NCBI GenBank assembly: GCA_024449915.1
Contig: JAMZAV010000160.1
Location: 186,001 to 250,000 of the forward strand
DNA length: 64,000 bases
Reading direction: 5' to 3'
Source of the DNA: Sweltsa coloradensis
Taxonomy: Eukaryota > Arthropoda > Insecta > Plecoptera > Chloroperlidae
How positions within the stretch are numbered: position 1 is the stretch's first letter; each line of letters opens with the position of its first letter. The notes under the pieces were generated by a model. That model saw only the letters and a list, made by a program, of their open reading frames with translations, was not told the DNA's origin and ran no database searches. The position numbers and the translations under genes are program-made. Shown here piece by piece: positions 23,406 through 36,700 of this stretch.

Positions 23406-26400
23406 AACAGCTTGCTACAGCTCCAAACAAAGTATCACATTTTCCACAGTTATCAATTAAAACTAACACATCTAGGCTGACGACTGCCAAATTAAATGAA
23501 ACTAACGTCCTCAACATTAATCCTAAACTCAATCAAATTCAACAATCCAAAGGAAGCATAAAATCAACTAAAACTAATAGAGTCACAAACCGCTCATCCC
23601 CCCTAGCTCGAAACAACACACATACTAAATTTATAAATATCCTTCATCAAAATATTCAGTCTAGTTAGCTCAACAACAAAACTTGAAGTGTTCCTGGACT
23701 CCCAAAATGAAAACAATACTCCAATAGATGTGCTTTGCTTTTCTGAGCATTGGCTCACTGATAGTAATCTAAACTTGTTACACATCAGTAACTACAAAAA
23801 GGTAAGCTCATTTTCCAGATCATCTCATACCCATGGTGGTGTTGCAATATTTGCTGGTGAAGCATGGGTGAAACACATTAAAACAAGGAGCGATATTAAT
23901 AAAATCTGCATTGAGAAACATATAGAAATCACAGGCATTGAAGTAAACATTGCTTCAGATCACAACAAAAAAGATAAACTTATAATATTAACACTTTATC
24001 GTTCTCCATCAGGAGACATGCACACATTCCTCCAGAATATGGAATACTTACTTGGGAAACTATCAGGTGAACAAAAGAAAATAGTTATATTAGGTGATTT
24101 TAACATTGATTTCAATCTTAAATCTAAACACAATGTACAACTGGAACATTTATTTACTTCTCATAATCTAACATTTCAAATTAAAGAACCAACAAGAATC
24201 GTCCCTTTCCATGCATCTGAAAAGGCGATTGATAATATCGCTACAAATCTACCACTAGAATCCTTTCAGACGAATGTGATCAATAATTGCCTATCAGATC
24301 ATCTTGCACAAACTATTACTTGTCGCTTACCGGAAGCATATAATAATCTAAAAAATAAAACAGTAACAAAAAGAAAGTTTTCAGAAGATAATATCCAAAA
24401 GCTAAATGATCATTTACAAACACTAAACTGGGGAAAAGTCTACAAATCAGATACTCCTGATGATAAATATAATGACTTTGAGAATACCTTCCTGATTGCC
24501 TTTAATGACTGTTTTCCAGAAAGGACCATTAAAATTAAGAGTACTGAATTCATTAAACTATCCTGGATCACACAAGGCATTAAAAATTCCAGCAAAAACT
24601 TTAAATGCCTGTACAGCCTAAATAAACATTTTAAAACCCATTTCACAGAGGAGATGTACAAGAATTATAAGAAAATATATGAAAAAAACCATTTCAGCAG
24701 CCAAAAAGCAAAATTTTAACAATCAAATCTATAACAGTGAAAATAAGTCAAAAAAGGTATGGGAAATTGTAAATCAACAAACAAATAAATCAATAAACAA
24801 AAAATCTGCCAACTCTAATATAAATCTAAAAGTAAATGGAACTACAATCACAGATCAACAAATAGTGTCAGATACCTTCAATCACAACTTTGCAACAATG
24901 GCAGGTAATCTCACCCAACATCTAAATACTGATGGCAAAGCATCTACTAAATATCTAGCAGATTCAGGTAAAGCTCCATCAAAATCTTTATTTGTAAACC
25001 ATACCAATGAAACTGAAATAATGAACATAGTTATGAAAATGAAAAATCTCCACTCTTGTGGGCTTGATCAAATACCCATGACACTAGTCAAAAAAATTAT
25101 ACGTAATATAGTGCCAGTCTTAACCCACATTTTTAATTACTGTATTGACAAATCAATATTTCCAAAGAAATTAAAGGTTTCAAAAATAATACCTTTATTT
25201 AAAAAGGGTGACAAATCGGATGGAAATAACTACCGACCAATTTCTCTACTGCCAGTTTTTTCTAAAAAATTTGAAAACATAATCCATACAAGAATAACTT
25301 CATTCCTTGAAAAAGAACATCTACTATCAAATAGCCAAAATGGGTTTAGGAAATATAGGTCAACAACTAATACCATAGAAAAATTTATTAATAATATAAC
25401 TCAAGGAAAGGAAAAAAATGAACGCTTAATTGGAATCTTTTGCGACCTTTCGAAAGCTTTCGATTGCATAGATCACGCGTTACTACTGGCTAAACTGCAC
25501 TATTATGGCATAAGAGGTCATGTGTATATTCTAGTTAAATCATATCTCACGGACAGGAGGCAACATGTTGAAATAAAAACCACAGATGAATACAATCACG
25601 AGAAATGTTACTTATCTGATGGTGAAGCAGTCAACTGTGGAGTTCCTCAAGGCTCCATACTAGGCCCTCTATTGTTCATAATATTCGTAAATGATCTCAC
25701 CTACATCTTGAAAAATATAGGTATTGAATTATTTGCGGATGATACCAGTATCCTAATAAGAAGCAAAATACATGACAATCTGATAGTCATTAGCGAAGAA
25801 GTGCTGAGCGCAGTAACTAAGTGGTTCCAAAATAACAAACTTTTACTAAATGCCAATAAAACTAATTCCATTCATAGAATTCCACCCAAGTAAACAAAAT
25901 CATAGTCTAAACAACAATTTAACAACAATTAATAACACGGCAGATAACACCGTGATAAAAAGAGTTCACACAACTGAATTTCTTGGAATCCATATCGACC
26001 AAAATCTAAACTGGCACACACATTGCGATATGCTAGCAAAAAAACTAAGTTCTGCATGCTTTTCACTAAAAACAATCAATTTAATCACAAACACAAAAAC
26101 TGCAAAAATAGCTTACTATGCTAACTTTGAATGAGGTACGGCATCAATATATGGGGCAGCTCTGTAAAAGCGGACACAATATTTAAATTACAGAAAAGAG
26201 CGATAAGAAATATTCTTGGACTCAAACCAAAGAAAAATTCTTACATTAAACCTCACTGTAAGCCACACTTCATCAAACACAAAATACTCACTTTCTACAG
26301 TCTATACATATTTCAATCCGTACTAAATTTAAAAAATCTATGATTAATGAAGAAATTGACAAGAACAATAGCATTCACAACCATAACACAAGACAAGCAA

Positions 26401-26600
26401 ACAACATACACACTAATTATCTCAAGTGAAAACATTCACAACTTAACTCCAATTATATTAGTTCTAAATTATTTAACAAGCTACCGACAAGTCTAAAAGT
26501 CATTTCTAGTATGAGCATTTTTTAAAACAAACTAAAACAACTCCTATGTAACAAAGCATATTTCTCTATTGAGGAATTTTTTAAGGACAAACTACTATAA
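23402..26600 (+). pseudogene. Retrotransposon polyprotein: endonuclease + reverse transcriptase, frameshifted
   Basis: The encoded protein would copy the element's RNA into nicked chromosomal DNA. The frame is open from before 23402 to about 23664 (ending KFINILHQNIQS). A shift then leads into an APE-type endonuclease with DVLCFSEHWL, ILGDFNIDFN near 24093 and a SDH motif near 24295. A second shift occurs in an A-run at about 24680-24700. The reverse transcriptase follows, with FCDLSKAFDCIDH near 25440, GVPQGSILGPLLF near 25640 and the catalytic FADD at about 25731-25742. Further shifts fall near 25870, 26130 and 26340, and the C-terminal part ends at about 26600. With at least five frame breaks this copy cannot make a full protein. 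Confidence 0.85.
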
Positions 26601-27231
26601 CACTGTTAGGCCTATCTTTATACTACAATTCTTAATAGGCCTAATAGGTATAGATATAGTGTACTATTATTATGTTTGTATTCCACAAATAGGCTAAGAT
26701 ATATTGTATGGTAGGCCCATTTCTTTGTCTTGTGTCTTAAATTTTGTCTTATAGTTTGTCTTATTTCTCTAGATTCATTTAAGTCTGATTATTATATTAA
26801 TATTTGTTTGCCTTTTTTGTCTCTTAAATGTCTTATCTTTGTTTTATGTACCCTACTGCCTTAAATTGAAACCAATCTCGGCCCACAAGAAAAACTAGAC
26901 AAATACTTGTTCTCTCGTTTCATTCGTATTCTCTTATATACGAGGCACTCAAATTCTATTAATAGCCAACAGTAAAATTGTTATGATATGTACAAACTAA
27001 GACTAAGGCATTAATTATCAAGTAACTTATTTTTAGGATAGAAATGTGACTGAGTATCTCTCAATTTGCATCCTGCTTAATACAGCAATTGCACCTTTCC
27101 AAACACCTCAATAACAAAGTTTATTTGTTTAGGAATAAGTAAATAAATGCTTACTCCAGACAATATAATCTAAGAGGTCATCACAAAGTGTTAATTATTA
27201 TAATGTAATATGCTATGTGTCTGGAAATAAA

Positions 27232-27269
<38 letters not shown>
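23406..27269 (+). mobile_element. Non-LTR retrotransposon (Jockey/CR1 group), nearly full length
   Basis: An endonuclease domain is followed by a reverse transcriptase, then about 630 bp of 3' UTR, an AATAAA at 27225-27230 and a CTTA simple-repeat tail to about 27269. This architecture and tail fit the Jockey/CR1 group. The 5' end abuts the MITE-like element, and no separate ORF1 is seen, so the 5' part is probably missing. No target-site duplication was identified. It ends about 220 bp before the first SLC12A9 coding exon and runs in the same direction. Confidence 0.85.
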
Positions 27270-27377
27270 CTGAAGTGAAGGTGCCAAAGGCATTGCAATT
27301 TGCAATATAAATTATGTCGTAAGGTGATTATGGAACGTAGGCCTGCCGCAGTGTACTATATCAATATCAATGTGTGT

Positions 27378-27441
27378 TTATTTATTTATTTAACATCTAT
27401 CCTGGTATTCAGTTATAAAAATTGATTTACAAAGGAGGACA
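27378..27441 (-). repeat. Tail-hairpin repeat (family M), copy 1
   Basis: A TTTATTTATTTATTT run is followed by AACATCTATCCTGG and a CAGTT..AATTGA core, then CAAAGGAGGAC. Read on the minus strand this is a retroelement 3' end with an (AAAT)n tail. It lies about 50 bp upstream of the first SLC12A9 coding exon, inside what is probably intron or promoter-proximal sequence. Confidence 0.5.
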
Positions 27442-27492
27442 TGCTACAATTTCTAATGCATTTTTGTTTGTCAATAACAACAGCTGTGCATA

Positions 27493-27745
27493 ATGCTTGC
27501 ACCAGAGATCGGTTCTACAAACCAGGGTCCTGAAACGAAAGTGCCAATCCCAGTTCCTGGTACAACCAATGATAAAGCTCCGTTGATATCTCGCCGGCGA
27601 GGTCATAGCAGTGCTACGGCAGATGGCTACGTAGAATTTGGAAATGTCGTTCAGCCTTCAACTGGCAGAACTCTTGGAACTTTTGCTGGAGTGTTTAGTC
27701 CAGTTGCATTGTCTATGTTCAGCGCTTTGATGTTCTTACGAGTCG
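27493..27745 (+). CDS. SLC12A9: SLC12A9 coding exon 1 (residues 1-85)
   Basis: Holds the start codon, the cytosolic N-terminus and the start of the first membrane helix ([20 protein letters not shown]). The donor is GTATGT, phase 1. Of two possible exon ends, the one that continues LRVG into FIVGNAG of exon 2 is correct. Confidence 0.95.
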
Positions 27746-30700
27746 GTATGTAACAATTTTCCTAACTAGACCCACCAAGGGTATCAGCTATACCATACTC
27801 ACTGTGATTAATGTTCTCCCAAGAAATGTTTACAGTGCTTATTTTAGAATCATTACAAAAGTGTGTTTTGTGGGTCAGAGTAGTTACAAAACTGACTTTG
27901 GTCTGAGGCTTGCCCCCAGAAAATGTTTAACACCTTCCATTATCTCACTTATCCTCTCATTTCCTCTGCCTTTACTTTGTTGTTACATCAGGAGACATAC
28001 AGAAAGGACCGAAAGGTGCTGCTAGACTGGCAACATCTGAATGCTAGAACTCACCATACGCATTTGAAAATCACGGACTACCCCTCGACGGCAGGGGAAA
28101 ATCACACCGTCAAATTAACACCGTCATTGAATATGAAACCTAGACAAGCATGTATACCTAGATGACTATTTTCTTCACAACATCTAACTACAGTGAATAG
28201 TTATTTAATGTATTAATTAGTTAGAGGTAGCTGCAGTATTGCAGATCCTTCCAGGAGCAGCCAGCCAGCGGTTTAGCCGAGGTAGTTTAACCGGTTCCCA
28301 CTCAAACACCGAAGTTAAGCAGAATCGAGCGTGGTCAGGGATAGAGTGGGTGACCGCTCTGCCCTGAAACTCACGTATACCGCTGGTTAGAGCAGATAGG
28401 GGGTTCGAGAGCTAGTGTAACAGCTTCGTTCTCCTCGACATCATGCTCGGCAGTCCGGGTTAGTGGAGGAACCTATATGACTGTCAAAGTTACACCGTCC
28501 TTTCGGATGGGACATTAAGCCCTTCGTCCCCTTGGTACTTTTCGAATGGAGTAAGCTACGTGCCGGTACCGGGTTTCCCATACTCCCTTCTGTTCATACT
28601 TTATCCTCATCTATCACCACTCATCGTCTCGAATAGCCAAAGTGCATTAATATGAGACATTAAGCAATATCCAATCAATCCTGGAGCAGCCACTAGTTAC
28701 ATTGCAAATTTAACATTAATTTTAATGGTATAATTTTACAACTTTTCCAGGTTTCATTGTTGGGAATGCTGGACTCCTGGTGACGCTCCTTCAATTTGTA
28801 ATTGCATATGGCATTCTTTTGTTCACTGTTGCTTCGGTATGTGCCATCTCAACTAATGGAGCTGTTGAAGGTGGTGGCGCTTATTGTATCCTTTTGAAAA
28901 CTGGTCTACACTGTGCCTCTGGCAAAATCCAGGATAGAGTAGGGTAGGCCTAAAAAAATATACCATATTACTAAACTAAGTACTATACTATACTACACAA
29001 TTAGATAGGCATATTGAAATGTTTGACAAAAATAGAAATGTTTTCAAGTCATTGTCTCATTGATGATAGTAATAGCCTATGTTATTCTCAGTAGTTTTTA
29101 GGGGAACACTACTTGCTTATTTGTCATAGAAGATATATCTAGGAAATATTTCCCTACAACTTGCATATTTCCTGTTATTTTAAGTTTCTATGCATATGTT
29201 TTCACTCTATGTTTCCTATCATCATTATTATTGTTCTTCTTCAGGTTAGGCACTTGCATCATTGCTAAGAAATGCTATTAGCCTACTCGTGTGGCTCGTT
29301 GGTCTTGTGGTTAGCGTATCTGCTTCCAATGCAGAAGGTCCAGGGTTCGATTCCCGTCAAAGTCAGATGTTTTTTAACTTCTGATTTGAACTTAAGTCCA
29401 TCAGTTCTTGTCATAGGAGTTTGTAAACGGTGACTTTGGAGCCGTCCTAGCAACGAAGCACATTAATAAATTCAGAGTTGTTCTGAATCGGCCTTGTTGA
29501 TTCTGGCGTTGATCCGGGGGTGTTCGCATTGTCCATACCACTGATTGCTATATTTCCTATTAAAAATACTATTGATCTTTGGTTGGTTATCGCTCACTCG
29601 TCGATTGCGTCGGGGCCTACGGATAGGCTTGGTCGCTTTGATTTACTGTCCCCCACTGAAAATCAGTTATATAACTGAGTGGGTAGACTCTAAATACAAT
29701 TTATTATTTATTTTATTTGCAGTACATCTTAGCATATCTTTTAGTTAGGCTTATATTCCTACACATGATGTGTGAGTGTCACAGGCCATCAAATACTACC
29801 AGATAAGCTACAAAGGAAGTTTTGTAGCTAGTAGCAACATTATTTTAGAAAGTTTAACTGTAGACATTTTCCTTAACGGGTGAACAGTCATGATCAGCCG
29901 CACCTTAGGCCCCGAGTTTGGTGGCTCAATTGGTACGTTGTTCTTCCTGGCCAACGTTGTTAGCAGTGCCCTTTACATCACTGGGTGTGCAGAAGGACTT
30001 GTTGAAAACTTTGGACCTTCAGGTAACAAGAAAATATTTTGTTTGTAAAATTGCTACCAATGATGATCTGAAATGTTTCATAATGTAGAATCTACTGTTC
30101 AAAATGTATTTTAAGAGTTTAAAAATTGGCCTTGAGCAGGGTTGCCACTTTTTTCCACCCTTTCCAGGGATTTTTAAAGTGTCTTTTTTGTAAAAATCTT
30201 AGGATTTTCTATCATAATTAAAATGCATTAAATTAATACATTTTAGTAGGGCCTAAATAGCGATCAACTGTAACAAACATCAAACATTAATAAAAACATC
30301 AGTGACACCGGGTAGAAGTAATAATAAACCCAGCGAGTATAGACACGATGTCGAAAACTAAAACGTTGATACATATTCTAAGATAATTCATACCCTTAGG
30401 CCTATGCTTGCTTGTTATGTTAGTTAAATTCTCGAAAATCAATCTGGCATAATGTATTATTGTATGGAAGCCTGAAAAGTTATAATTACTTGGTGACAAC
30501 CTTGGCCTAGAGCATGCCTCTGCTGATCGTAAAAGGCGAAAACGAGGCAAGGACGATATCACAATCTACTGAATCTAGTATTTTATTTCTGAAAATTAGA
30601 GGCAGCTCTAGCATTTCTTGTCCTCGAGGAACTTGAACTTTTTAGAGGTAAAGGTGTAAAAAGGAACTTGAACTTTATAAAGGTTATTTTTTTAATTGAT

Positions 30701-33700
30701 GAACTGAATCTTTTAAAAGTTTCTTTTCAAAAGGAACTTCCCAAAGTATGCTAGAGTGGCACATTATGACTTGCCCGTAAACCAAATAAAATAAAGAAAA
30801 TTGTCGATGGCCCTGAATGCAAGAAATGCAAACCTTAGAGCCGTTCTCTTCTGCTAGGATACTTGGTTGGAGAGGGCACAGGGTTACCTGATGGGCGATG
30901 GTGGAGATTCCTCTACTGTTCACTCTTGAATGTGCTCAACCTGCTAGTATGCCTGATCGGCGCAACTATGTTTGCCAAGACTAGTGTTGCCATCCTTGGC
31001 ATCGTCTGCATCTGCCTTCTATCTGCCGTGGTGACCTTCATTGTGCAAGGATTCAAAGAGGTAACATTTGAAATATATTCTTGGACCTATCAGTAGGTCT
31101 ATCACTCTTGGCAACATGCTATTATACCTATTGTATTTATTGATATTTTCAAGGGGCAGAAGGCTGATATAGGGCATCAATACTGCTCTCTGCAGCCTAT
31201 ACATGTACAAAGCATGCTAAACTTGTATTGGACCTTACACCTAACATAACCTTATTAGCTAAATGATTTATTTATCTATTTAACGTCTATCCTATTCAGT
31301 TAAAAACTGATTTACAAAGGAGGACAACTAAATAAATCTAATTTGTACATAGATGCAGATACAACAATGTTAAACTGAAATATTTGACATACTAATATCA
31401 CAACAACAATGTATTAAAAATAAAATTTGGAAAAATTAAAAGGATATTAAATGGAATTAATTAAGAACCAAAAAAAAGGGGGGGGGGGTGGTTAAGAAAA
31501 GAAAAGAAAATAATATCATCAAAAAAGTAAAATGGAAAAAAATGATTTAGTAGACGATTCCACTCAAATGAATATTAGGTTTGCCAAAAATCAGGAAGTA
31601 ATCAAACTTTCGCGGAAGAAACCACCGAACGCGAATCTTCATTCTTCAAATCTTGATAACAATATAGCACAAAAGATCTTGACTCTAATATATAATTATA
31701 TCAGACATATAATTATTGGAAATTGTTTAAGTCAAAAACTGATCACAGCAATGATACAGGACACCTAACTCACGTTGCAAGCTCCATCAGTGCCCGGCAA
31801 CCAGACAATCTAGGCAGAAAAATATCATTAAAAATACATTGTTACCTTTTCATAACCAAAGCAAAAATGAACAACCTAAGAGAATAGCAAAAATCGTGAA
31901 TAAGAACTATGAAGAAAAATTTAACATTACACCAACACAAAAACCCAATGGTGCCAGCGGTGTAGCGATGCCGTTTAACCGGTTCCCACTCGAACACCGA
32001 AGTTAAGCAGCCTTCAAGCATGATCAGGGTAGAGTATACCGTTGGTTAGAGCTGATGGAGGGTTAAGAGCTAGTGTAACGGCTTTGTTTTCCTCGACGTC
32101 TGCTGGGGCAGTCCGGGTTAGTGGAGGAACCTATATGGACTTTCAAGGTTACACCCTTCTTTCGGATGGGGACGTTAAGCCTTTGGTCCCCTTGGTACTT
32201 TTCGAAAGGGGTAGGCTATGTGCCAATACCCGGGTTTCCCCTCCTCCCTTCTGTTCATACTGCATCCCTCATCCATCACCACTCATCCTCTCGAATAGCC
32301 AAAGTGCATTAATATGAGACGTTAAGCAATATCCAATCAATCAACAAAGACATTGAACACAGATAAATACTAAAACTCAATTCTTCTTTGCTCTTTGATT
32401 CATTATCAAGCTTCAATTTTACTTTTAAATTGTACAATTGCTAGCTCAGTAAACGGCTTCTTATATCATAAGAAATTTAATTCAAAAGATCCTCCTTTGT
32501 AAATCAGTTTTTAACTGAATAGGATAGACGTTTAAAAAAATAAGAAAAGATATGTACAAAAAAGACTTTCTAAATGATTTGGAAATTAATCTAGGAACTG
32601 CAACTGTACATTAGAATAGAATTACTATCACGATCAACAATTTGGGAAATATTGTGTAGAAATCTAAATAATAAACCCTTTTAATACTCTGTATGTAAAT
32701 TTCCAGCACGCTATACTTCATCCTTTCGTCAATCATGAAGCAATCAGATTGCAAAAACTTGGCTCTAAGTAGTTAAATCAAACAGATGGTCAATTCTCTT
32801 CTAAAAATACAAATACTTGTAGAACAGGGTTTCCACCGACTGGAAAACTGGAAAGTCATGGAATTGAAAATATGGCAAAAGTCAGGGAATAGTCAGGAAT
32901 TGAGGAAAAATTCAAAAACCTGAAAAGTAGGCAAATGGGAATTATTAAATTAGGCTTATTCGGTTACTCAAAAAACATATTTTCACCGAATTTTGAAAAG
33001 TTTTCCCGACTCCAAATCAGAATTTTTTTAAATCAATCATTTGTTTTTCAAATAATTTTTGGTCTAAAATGAATCAGTTTGGGAAAAAAAAAATATGTTT
33101 TTTTTAGGGAAAATCTGGGAGGGGGGGGAAAGAGATATTCCCGGGAAAACCTGAAAATACTACCTGTCAACCTGGCGGCAATCTGAGAACTATTGGCACA
33201 AATCGCTCCCATTGATTAACATGTAAACTGTCATTTAAGATGGCTTCTAATTGTACCGGAAGTGGACCACCGACTGCTGGTCTAGCCAATTATATAGGAT
33301 GTCTATGGTTGAAAGAGTATCACGAAATCCAAACACTTTAAAAAGATTTGCGTATAGCAAGAGCTCGAAAAAGTTCTATATTTATTCTAGATGGCAGTGC
33401 CTTCATAAACGCTGGCCAATCGAAAGACAAGTTGTATGAAATGATTTGATTGTTGCAATTATGTAAACAAACAGTTGAGCAAGTTCATATCAAAACAATG
33501 TTGTGCTGGCATAGGGTTGGCTAGGCTTGTCAAACATGTAATGTAAGTATGAATTTTACTAGTCCTATAGCCAAATGGAACTTTAGACCTACACTTTTGC
33601 ATTATAAATAATTTTCCACATCTGGGCCTAGGCCAGGGACGGTTTCTGATTTGTTTTATGAGAGTATAATGACACCTTTTCTCGTTCCACACAAAGAAGA

Positions 33701-36700
33701 AAAATTTTAAATGTCCGCTATTTGTTTACGTATCGCACTTTCCCGCCTAACTCTGCTTATACCGTCAACAAGTGTCAAGTAACTATGGTTACTTGTTGAT
33801 TGTATGCCAAGTGTTTAAGGCTTATTTTAAAACCTTTATTTGGAAGCCTTCCAACAAACTTTTTCAACTTTTTTTTTCAAAAGAGACTATCATTCTATAA
33901 CCTTAATGTCCATGTAAAATATGAACATTGTAGTCCCACCCGTCTGGTCAGAATCGCGGGCCGACGTATTAGATGTGAGCAGTAGTAGGCAGTAGTAGGC
34001 AGTAGTAGGCAGTAGTAGGCAGTAGTAGGCAGTAGCTAACATCCTTAAAGTGATTTTGAGCATGTTTCAAGCCATTTTTTCACCAAGAAGGAATAATCGT
34101 ACCCCAATAAAATTTGGCATGTGTTGTCAGGTACCTAAATCCCCTCGATTGTGATAGTTTTCAAGTTCACATCACGTTACATGACGGCTGGGTAACACCT
34201 CGAAATCACCCCAACTCTGCTTGGTGTATAAGGTGCTTGAGTGTGTAGCGCACCGCGGCTTGGCTGCGGCGCCCTAACGGGCACCTAGATATTTGACATA
34301 CTAATATCACAACAACAATGTATTAAAACATAATAATTTTGGTAACAAATTCCAAAAGGATATTAAATGGAATTAATTAATGAACCAAATATAAAAGGGG
34401 GGGGGGGGGGTTAAGAAAAGAAAAGAAAATAATATCATCAAAAAAGTAAAATGGAAAAAAATGATTTAGTAGACGATTCCACTCAAATGAATATTAGGTT
34501 TGCCAAAAATCAGGAAGTAATCAAACTTTCGCGGAAGAAACCACCAAACGCGAATCTTCATTCTTCAAATCTTGATAACAATATAGCACAAAAGATCTTG
34601 ACTCTAATATATAATTATATCAGACATATAATTATTGGAAATTGTTTAAGTCAAAAACTGATCACAGCAATGATACAGGACACCTAACTCACGTTGCAAG
34701 CTCCATCAGTGCCCGGCAACCAGACAATCTAGGCAGAAAAATATCATTAAAAATACATTGATTACCTATCATAACCAAAGCAAAAATGAACAACCCAAGA
34801 GAATAGCAAAATCGTGAATAAGAACTTATGAAGAGAAATTAACATTACACCAACACAAAAACAATGGTGCCAGCGGTGTAGCCGATGCCGTTTAACCGGT
34901 TCCCACTCGAACACCGAAGTTAAGCAGCCTTCAAGCATGATCAGGGGTAGAGTATACCGTTGGTTAGAGCTGATGGAGGGTTTAAGAGCTAGTGTAACGG
35001 CTTTGTTTTCCTCGACGTCTGCTCGGCAGTCCGGGTTAGTGGAGGAACCTATATGACTTTCAAGGTTACACCCTTCTTTCGGATGGGACGTTAAGCCGTT
35101 GGTCCCCTTGGTACTTTTCGAAAGGCGGAGGCTATGTGCCAATACCGGGTTTCCCCTCCTCCCTTCTGTTCATACTGCATCCTCATCCATCACCACTCAT
35201 CGTCTCGAATAGCCAAAGTGCATTAATATGAGACGTTAAGCAATATCCAATCAATCAACAAAGACATTGAACCACAGATAAATACTAAAACTCAATTCTT
35301 CTTTGCTCTTTGATTCATTATCAATGCTTCAATTTTACTTTTAAATTGTACAATTGCTAGCTCAGTAAACTGGCTTCTTATATCATAAGAAATTGAATTT
35401 CAAAAGATCCTCCTTTGTAAATCAGTTTTTTAACTGAATAGGATAGACGTTTAAAAAAATAAGAAAAGATATGTACAAAAACGACTTTCTAAATGATTTG
35501 GAAATTAATCTAGGAACTTGCAATCTGTACATTAGAATAGAATTACTATCACGATCAACAATTTGGGAAATATTGTGTAGAATATCTAAATACATACCTT
35601 TCAATACTCTGTATGTATTTACCAGCACGCTATACTTCATCCTTTCGTCAATCATGAAGCAATCAGATTGCAAATCTTGGCTCTAAGTAATTAAATCAAA
35701 CAGATGGTCAATTCTCTTCTAAAGTACAACATACTTGGTAGAACAGGTTTCCCACCGACCGGAAAACTGGAAAACCTGGAAAAGTCATGGAATTGAAAAT
35801 ATGGGTCAAAATGTCAGGGAATAGTCAGGGAATTGAGGAAAAAATTCAAAAACCTGGAAAAGTCAGGCAAAATGGGAATTTATTTAAATCTAGGCTTATT
35901 CGGTTTACTCAAAAAACATATTTTCACCGAATTTATGAAAATGTTTTCCCGACTCCAAAGTCAGATTTTTTTTTAAATCAATCATTTGTTTTCGTTGCTA
36001 AAATAACCGTTTTAGGAATCTAGAGGTTTGAAGGTGAAATCTAGCGGATATTTAGGAAAGCGTCCACAACACAATAACACAAAAACTACATTATTTTGGT
36101 ATTGCATTCAACCTACAACTTTTTTCTAAAACGCACCAAACGCACTCTAAAAACCTGATTTTCAAAATTTTTGCCTGCGGCGCTATTGTTGGGGGGAGGC
36201 CCCTCAAACCCCCCGTACTTGGTCCCTATATAATACCCCCAGGATGAAAAACCTGAATTCAACACTGAGCCTATGTATGTGTGTATCTGTTAGGGGATTC
36301 CCCATAGAAATTTTGCGGGCAGGCCCATGAAACGAAGTTCCGCCCTGATGAAGTACGGGGAAATAAATTTTAGAGCGTATGCTGCGTTCCCGGCAAGCTA
36401 TTTTTGGGCGTGTATCACACCTGGAATTAAGCAAAACTAGACCTGGAAAAACTGGAAAAGTCAGGGAAATTGATTCTAAAAAAAAAGTGGGAACCCTGTA
36501 GAAGGTCTTACTGCCCAAACCACTAAGCATTAATCAATAACAGAGTGAATTGTATAAGAATCTACAAGTAACCTCAACATTCTCTCAGTTACAAACCTCT
36601 TCATTCTACCTATAATTCCAATTCCTGATGATACTTTATTACATACATATTCATAATGTTTCTTAAAATTTAAATTATAATCTAAGAAAATTCCAAGATA

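Larger units (their letters stand above)
31380..33047 (+). repeat. Direct duplication, copy A
   Basis: Matches 34289-35993 in the same orientation. It contains in order: a G-run, a 78-codon frame (31532-31768), a 5S-derived SINE, a family M tail, the C-terminal end of a minus-strand LINE, and the start of a hAT fragment. In its second half it lacks many single bases that copy B has. Confidence 0.8.
34289..35993 (+). repeat. Direct duplication, copy B
   Basis: Same modules and order as 31380-33047. The 78-codon frame (34451-34687) encodes an identical peptide in both copies. The left boundary lacks the family M unit that precedes copy A. To its right the LINE and hAT sequence continue, so copy B looks like the original locus and copy A the derived one. 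Confidence 0.8.

Noticed and set aside
28264..28380. Functional 5S rRNA gene
   Set aside because: Sequence is diverged, joined to a SINE body and flanked by a target-site duplication.
29293..29366. Functional tRNA-Trp gene
   Set aside because: The acceptor stem does not pair, and the sequence continues into a body and tail that are repeated at 49475-49925, so it is a SINE head.
33978..34036. CRISPR-like array
   Set aside because: Units are contiguous 10-mers without spacers in animal DNA; it is a minisatellite.
35422..35673. Idea that the family M hairpin is native coding end of the minus-strand LINE (frame reads through into it)
   Set aside because: Other M units are preceded by an AAAT-type tail and not by LINE coding sequence, and they match the SINE tail in the opposite orientation. 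The read-through is most simply chance.
36204..36530. 108-codon minus-strand frame
   Set aside because: It lies across the hAT fragment and its end; it is a shadow of non-coding transposon DNA.
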